Shown: positions 59,518 through 64,000 of the stretch, piece after piece
Layout: each line of letters begins with the position of its first letter
Numbering within the stretch: position 1 is the stretch's first letter
NCBI RefSeq assembly: GCF_010500615.1
Contig: NZ_JAAGNX010000002.1
Coordinates: forward strand, 971,444 to 1,035,443
DNA from: Oceanipulchritudo coccoides
GTDB lineage: Bacteria; Verrucomicrobiota; Verrucomicrobiia; Opitutales; Oceanipulchritudinaceae
Direction: 5' to 3'
DNA length: 64,000 nucleotides
Notes under the pieces: generated by a model
Told to the model about the DNA's origin: nothing
The model's input: only the letters and a program-made list of their open reading frames with translations
Database searches by the model: none
Made by a program: the position numbers and the translations under genes

Positions 59518-61698
59518 GTGAAGCGGTATCGAGCGAATCGCCTATTCCGGGCTCCGGGGGCAATAGCATTGTTCTGGCATGTCCTGTGTGCGGGCGGGCT
59601 CCTTGCTTCACCGGTACCGCTGGAACGTGCCGCCCTGGTCGGGGAGGGGATTGCATGGTTTCTTCCAGAGGGAGTTGACGAGGGGAATCTTCCCTCCCTC
59701 GCCCTCGAAGCTTTGCCCGTGGAAATTGGACCCCTTCCTGACGACTGGAGCCTCGTTCCTTCGTTTTCCAGCGTGGACGGCAATTTCCAGACGATTCTTA
59801 ATCTGCCCCCCGGAACCGATCTTTACGGAACCGGCGAGGTGACTGGGCCGCTGCGACGTAATGATACTGTCATTACACTTTGGAACACCGACAACTGGGG
59901 CTATCACCGCGACGATGGCAAGCGCCTTTACCAGTCGCATCCCTGGGTTATGGGGATGCGTGAGGATGGGAGCTCATTCGGAGTGATCTTCGACTCAACC
60001 TGGCGTGCAAGCCTTGAAACGCATGATACGAAAATTGTTTTCACCAGCGAAGGGCCACCCTTCCAGGTCCTTGTGATCGATCAGGATTCCCCGCAGGCCG
60101 TGATGGAGTCACTTGCCTCGCTGACCGGGCACATGCCCCTGCCGCCTCCATGGGCGCTTGGGTACCATCAATGCAAGTACTCGTATTTCCCTGACCAGCG
60201 TGTCCGTGAGATTGCCGATGAATTCCGTGAACGGGAGCTTCCCTGCGATGTCATCTGGATGGACATCGACTACATGGATGGATTCAGGATCTTCACTTTT
60301 GATGAGAGCCGCTTTCCTGATCCCGCCGGAACTAACGGTTATCTGCATGAAAAGGGATTCAAATCAATCTGGATGATCGACCCGGGCGTAAAGGCGGAGC
60401 CGGGCTATTCCGTATTTGACACGGGGACGGCCGCGGATGTCTGGGTCCGTGGTACGGAGGGAACCGAACCTTTCATCGGCGAGGTCTGGCCGGGGCCCTG
60501 TGTGTTCCCGGATTTTACGATACCGTCTGCCCGGGACTGGTGGGCCGGGCTCTACACGGACTTTCTCGCCACGGGGATCGATGGTGTTTGGAACGACATG
60601 AATGAGCCAGCGGTCTTTGATGGTCCCGACGGGACCATGCCAGTCGACGCCCTTCACCGGGGCGGTGATGCGCTGCCACCGGGTCCCCATTTACGCTACC
60701 ACAATGTCTACGGCATGCTCATGGTACGCGCCTCATTTGAGGGCATCCTGGCTGCCCGTCCGCAGAAGCGTCCCTTTGTCCTTTCCCGGGCCAACTTTCT
60801 CGGGGGGCACCGATATGCCGCCACATGGACCGGAGACAACCGCGCCATTTGGGAGCACCTCAAGATGTCTGTCCCCATGTCCCTCAACCTTGGCCTGTCC
60901 GGCCAGCCCTTTAATGGACCCGACATTGGTGGGTTTTCCGGGGGTCCGGATCCGGTTCTCTACGGTCATTGGATTGCCCTCGGGGCCTTTTATCCCTTCA
61001 GCCGGGCACATGCGGACAATCATTCACCGGGAAACGAGCCATGGATGTTCGGTTCCGATATTGAGCGGGTTGCCCAAACTGCCCTTTTTCGACGGTATCG
61101 ACTTCTTCCCTACATCTACACGGCCATGGAGGAAGCCTCACGGACCGGGATGCCTGTGATGCAGCCACTTTTTTTTGCTGATCCGTCAGATCCCCACTTG
61201 AGGGACGAGCAGGAAGCTTTTCTGTTCGGCGAGGATCTCCTTGTGGTTCCCCTTTGGGCGAAGAGCCCTGACTTGCCGGAGGGCAACTGGCGGGTTATCC
61301 AGCTACTTGATGGTGATCGCGAAAGGGACGCCTACCAGCCGGTTGTGCGTATCCGCCCTGGCGCGATCGTGCCCCTTGGACCCGTCGTGCAGAGTACGGA
61401 GGGATATGCACCGGATTCCCTGACTCTTGTGGTTTCACTCGATGAATCGGGCCGGGCCGATGGCACCCTGTATGAGGATGATGGGGATGGCTTTGCTTAC
61501 AGGGAAGGAGTGTTTTTGCGCAGTATCTTCGAAGCCCAAACGAACGGTGATACGGTAACGGTAAAACTGGGTTTCCGTCACGGGGCTCTCCCTGACTCAT
61601 CAAGAGAGGTATGGGTCCGTTTGATCACGGACAAGGGAGTTTATTCGGCAAGCGGCAATCCCACCGAGGGGATCAATATCCCGCTTTCCCAACCATAG
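59518..61698 (+). CDS. secreted GH31 alpha-glucosidase
   Basis: A 726-residue retaining alpha-glucosidase with a weak N-terminal signal sequence (APGAIALFWHVLCAGGLLAS); the start is GTG at 59518. An N-terminal beta-sandwich (about 40-200) precedes the barrel. PWALGYHQCKYSYFPDQRVR and PCDVIWMDIDYMDGFRIFT are GH31 hallmarks. The nucleophile is Asp360 in GIDGVWNDMNEPAVF and the acid/base Asp440 in ATWTGDNRAIWEHL. The C-terminal beta domains have AFLFGEDLLVVPLWAKS. GH31 enzymes cleave alpha-1,3, 1,4 or 1,6 bonds; here probably terminal or branch glucose in the periplasm. Cotranscribed with the TonB receptor and convergent with the symporter. Confidence 0.93.
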   Translation: MKRYRANRLFRAPGAIALFWHVLCAGGLLASPVPLERAALVGEGIAWFLPEGVDEGNLPSLALEALPVEIGPLPDDWSLVPSFSSVDGNFQTILNLPPGTDLYGTGEVTGPLRRNDTVITLWNTDNWGYHRDDGKRLYQSHPWVMGMREDGSSFGVIFDSTWRASLETHDTKIVFTSEGPPFQVLVIDQDSPQAVMESLASLTGHMPLPPPWALGYHQCKYSYFPDQRVREIADEFRERELPCDVIWMDIDYMDGFRIFTFDESRFPDPAGTNGYLHEKGFKSIWMIDPGVKAEPGYSVFDTGTAADVWVRGTEGTEPFIGEVWPGPCVFPDFTIPSARDWWAGLYTDFLATGIDGVWNDMNEPAVFDGPDGTMPVDALHRGGDALPPGPHLRYHNVYGMLMVRASFEGILAARPQKRPFVLSRANFLGGHRYAATWTGDNRAIWEHLKMSVPMSLNLGLSGQPFNGPDIGGFSGGPDPVLYGHWIALGAFYPFSRAHADNHSPGNEPWMFGSDIERVAQTALFRRYRLLPYIYTAMEEASRTGMPVMQPLFFADPSDPHLRDEQEAFLFGEDLLVVPLWAKSPDLPEGNWRVIQLLDGDRERDAYQPVVRIRPGAIVPLGPVVQSTEGYAPDSLTLVVSLDESGRADGTLYEDDGDGFAYREGVFLRSIFEAQTNGDTVTVKLGFRHGALPDSSREVWVRLITDKGVYSASGNPTEGINIPLSQP

Positions 61699-61721
61699 GC
61701 GCCTTGGCAGTGCCAGAAAGA

Positions 61722-63560
61722 CTAGTGTTCCGGCCCGGCCTCGATATCGACTGCTGGTGACCAGCCTTCCGGTTCGCGGACCTTGTCGACAAGCTCCTGT
61801 ATCCGGGCTGGTGGGGCCGGGAAGAACGGGGTCAGGATCATCGTCACGGCAAAGTTGACAAACATTCCGATGGTACCGATTCCCTGCGGATCGATTCCCT
61901 GGTCGCTGAGCCCGAAGGTCCACTTGTCCATGCCGAGGAAGACGACCTGGATGATGTAGAATCCTGTCAGTCCGATTCCACAGAGCATGCCCGTGACAGC
62001 CGGGATCATGCTGACCCGCTTCCAGAAGATTCCCAAGACAATGGCTGGGAAGAAGCTCGCTGCGGCGAGCCCGAAGGCAAATGCGACGACCTGCCCGACA
62101 AAGGCGGGCGGATAAATCCCGAAGAGACCGGCGATGATGACCGCCACGCCGATGGTAGCCCGACCGACAAGGAGTCGCTTCTTTTCCGAGGCCCTTGGAT
62201 TCAGGACCTTGTAGTATAAATCATGGGCAACGCTTGAGGAGATGACGAGAAGGAGTCCGCTGGCCGTGGAAAGGGCGGCCGCCAGTCCACCGGCGGCAAC
62301 AAAGGCGATTATCCAGTCAGCCAGCTCGGCCATTTCGGGCGTGGCAAGAACAATGATGTCCCGGTCTGGTCCGCTTAGGCCGCGCGCACTCAACAGCGCC
62401 CGGGCATCCTTTCCTTGAAGCCCTTCCGAATCGAGCCAGCGTTGGTGATCGCGGGCAATCTGTGTTTGCTCGACAGGGCTAAGATTACCAGCCCGGAAAA
62501 TTTCGTTCCTCTCATCACCAGTATAACGAAGAATCCCGTCACCGTCATCATACCAGAGAATAAGGCCCGTCTTTTCCCAGCTCTGGAACCAGTCCGGGAT
62601 AGACTCTTCCGTCGCCCCGTTGAGGGATTCGAGCATGTAATAGCGGGCAAAGCCGCCGACCGCCGGTGCGGTGAGGTAGAGCCCGGCAATGAAGAAGAGC
62701 GCCCAGAAGCCGCTCCAACGGGCCGCCTTCGGGCTTTTCACTGTGTAGAAACGAACAATCACATGCGGCAGGCCGGCTGTCCCGACCATCAATGCAAGAG
62801 CGACAAAGAAAACATTCACCTTGTCCCATTTTCCAGTGAACGTATCCGTGTAGGGACCAAAGCCAAACTCCTTCTGGATTCCATCGAGTTTTGCCAACAG
62901 GCTGATGGATTCCCCGTGCAGTTCCGCACCAAGTCCTGCCTGCGGCATGAAGTGTCCGGTCAGCTTCAATGAAATGGCGATGGCTGGAACAAGAAACGCT
63001 GTAATGAGAACCCAATACTGCGCGACCTGGGTCCATGTGATGCCCTTCATCCCGCCAAGCGTCGCATAGATGAAGACAATCATCATCCCGATGATGACGC
63101 CGATGGTAATGTCGACTTCCAGAAACCGGCTGAAGACAACCCCGACGCCGCGCATCTGGCCCGCCACATAGGTGAAACTGATAAAGAGCGCGCAGAGGAC
63201 CGCAATCAGCCGGGCAACGCGGGAGTTGTAGCGGTCTCCGACAAAATCCGGGACCGTGTAATGCCCGAACTTTCTCAAATAAGGGGCCAGAAGAAGCGAA
63301 AGTAGCACGAACCCACCGGTCCAACCCATCAGATAGACGCCGCCGGCATAACCCATCGTTGAGATAAGCCCCGCCATGGAGATGAATGAGGCGGCGCTCA
63401 TCCAGTCGGCAGCGGTGGCCATGCCGTTTGCAGCGGCCGGGACACCACGCCCGGCAACGTAAAAGCCGCCGGTATCCTTGACCCGGCTATACCAGGCGAT
63501 GCCCAGGTAGAGCGCAAAAGTCATTCCGACAAAGAGATAAGTCCAGATTTGTACGGTCAT
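61722..63560 (-). CDS. sodium:solute symporter family protein (VC_2705/ActP-like)
   Basis: A 612-residue inner-membrane symporter of the SSS family with about 13 helices. Marks include FYVAGRGVPAAANGMATAAD, with the unwound helix 1 that binds substrate and sodium, GYAGGVYLMGWTGGFVLLSL and GGLAAALSTASGLLLVISSS with the conserved Ser pair. A long hydrophilic insert (about residues 320-410) is found in the subgroup that works with a DUF4212 small subunit, encoded 18 bp upstream. Relatives carry acetate, pyruvate or other small organic acids; substrate not certain. No TTTACGTAAA site nearby, so it is outside the glucan regulon. Confidence 0.92.
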   Translation of the reverse strand: MTVQIWTYLFVGMTFALYLGIAWYSRVKDTGGFYVAGRGVPAAANGMATAADWMSAASFISMAGLISTMGYAGGVYLMGWTGGFVLLSLLLAPYLRKFGHYTVPDFVGDRYNSRVARLIAVLCALFISFTYVAGQMRGVGVVFSRFLEVDITIGVIIGMMIVFIYATLGGMKGITWTQVAQYWVLITAFLVPAIAISLKLTGHFMPQAGLGAELHGESISLLAKLDGIQKEFGFGPYTDTFTGKWDKVNVFFVALALMVGTAGLPHVIVRFYTVKSPKAARWSGFWALFFIAGLYLTAPAVGGFARYYMLESLNGATEESIPDWFQSWEKTGLILWYDDGDGILRYTGDERNEIFRAGNLSPVEQTQIARDHQRWLDSEGLQGKDARALLSARGLSGPDRDIIVLATPEMAELADWIIAFVAAGGLAAALSTASGLLLVISSSVAHDLYYKVLNPRASEKKRLLVGRATIGVAVIIAGLFGIYPPAFVGQVVAFAFGLAAASFFPAIVLGIFWKRVSMIPAVTGMLCGIGLTGFYIIQVVFLGMDKWTFGLSDQGIDPQGIGTIGMFVNFAVTMILTPFFPAPPARIQELVDKVREPEGWSPAVDIEAGPEH

Positions 63561-63578
63561 GTCAGTGCTCTCCGGGTG

Positions 63579-63938
63579 TTAAATGCCTTCGCCTGTGAAA
63601 GATTCCTCCTCCGGCTTGACCGGACCAAGCTCTGCCCGTTCCTCGTGGTGGATCCGGTCAAGACGGTTCATCGCCAAGGCATAAACAAGAATCAGGACTA
63701 CGAAGGTCACAATGGATCCCTGCTGCGCAAACCAGAAACCCAGCGGATAGCCGGTCCCGGGGAGAGTATATTGATTCAACACGTCGGCAAAGAGTACCCC
63801 GCAGCCGAGTCCAACAAAGGCCCAGATTGCCAGAAGGACCGACATCAGGCGTAAATTGCTCCGCCAATAGCTGCGCAGGATGGCCTGCTCACGGGTTTGT
63901 AGTTTTGATTGGGGTAGTGGAGTCGTTTCCGTGCTCAT
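63579..63938 (-). CDS. DUF4212 small subunit of the sodium:solute symporter
   Basis: A 119-residue protein with two membrane helices (LMSVLLAIWAFVGLGCGVLF and SIVTFVVLILVYALAMNRL). QAILRSYWRSNLRLMS before helix 1 and GYPLGFWFAQQGSI between the helices are typical of DUF4212, always found beside SSS transporters of the VC_2705 type. I use the ATG at 63938; a TTG at 63953 is in frame. It is the promoter-proximal gene of the pair. The remaining 62 bp to the window edge show nothing I can name. Confidence 0.92.
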   Translation of the reverse strand: MSTETTPLPQSKLQTREQAILRSYWRSNLRLMSVLLAIWAFVGLGCGVLFADVLNQYTLPGTGYPLGFWFAQQGSIVTFVVLILVYALAMNRLDRIHHEERAELGPVKPEEESFTGEGI

Positions 63939-64000
63939 ACCGTCTTCTGGCAAGATATCGACGCCTTGTCACATAAAAAGTAATCGAGCCAGTGAGTCGG

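Overview
The window reads as the chromosome of a Gram-negative member of Verrucomicrobiota, most likely class Opitutae (marine Puniceicoccales-like). This is inferred from protein style, not from a marker tree. The signs are a KDO/LPS gene, a TonB receptor with the Opitutae-type N-terminus (FDLSPFVV...GYTATQTLGGTR), a PEP-CTERM protein, a LacI regulator of the MPKRISLQQIADKVGVSK type, and secreted proteins with C-terminal tails typical of this group. No mobile element, CRISPR array, rRNA or phage gene was seen.

Positions 1-26,000 are mostly core genome: a partial SAM methyltransferase, a lipoprotein, aspS, an amtB-glnB nitrogen unit behind a strong sigma-54 promoter match, valS, a small secreted cysteine-rich protein, an amidohydrolase, kdsB, rpsP-trmD-rplS (without rimM), sufU with an aldo/keto reductase, queA followed by an ECF sigma / anti-sigma / YceI unit, acs, an ABC-FtsX-lipocalin-PfkB operon, tRNA-Tyr, a DUF5069 protein, two DoxX-like proteins and a reductase of the extended SDR family.

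Positions 27,372-61,698 form one accessory carbohydrate locus. It encodes a GH13 amylase with a CBM41-like module, beta-phosphoglucomutase, two GH65 phosphorylases, a GH71 enzyme, two GH87 enzymes, a GPH-type sugar transporter, a LacI-family regulator, a TonB receptor, a GH31 glucosidase, an SGNH hydrolase and several secreted proteins. GH71 and GH87 are alpha-1,3-glucanase families. GH65 includes phosphorylases of nigerose and kojibiose, whose product beta-glucose-1-phosphate is the substrate of beta-phosphoglucomutase. The simplest reading is a system for alpha-1,3-glucan (mutan/nigeran-like or mixed alpha-glucan). Depolymerisation would occur outside, uptake through the TonB receptor and GPH transporter, and phosphorolysis inside.

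Two features tie the locus together. First, the palindrome (A/G)TTTACGTAAAC, or its 10-bp core, occurs eight times in this window. All eight are intergenic and inside this locus, in front of every transcription unit, including the LacI regulator itself. Second, a secreted module of about 200-220 residues, called here the 'IDFG module' (core V-L-I-D-F-G-N-D-S-F-R-G ... N-G-N-x-W-N-S), occurs eight times in five proteins, each in a unit that carries the operator. One copy is fused to a GH87 enzyme, one is inserted inside a LamG-like domain, three are in tandem, and one sits on a PEP-CTERM anchor. I do not recognise it as a named family. It is a good candidate for a new glucan-binding or surface-display module.

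Positions 61,722-63,938 hold a sodium:solute symporter and its small DUF4212 partner, reading toward the locus and without the operator.
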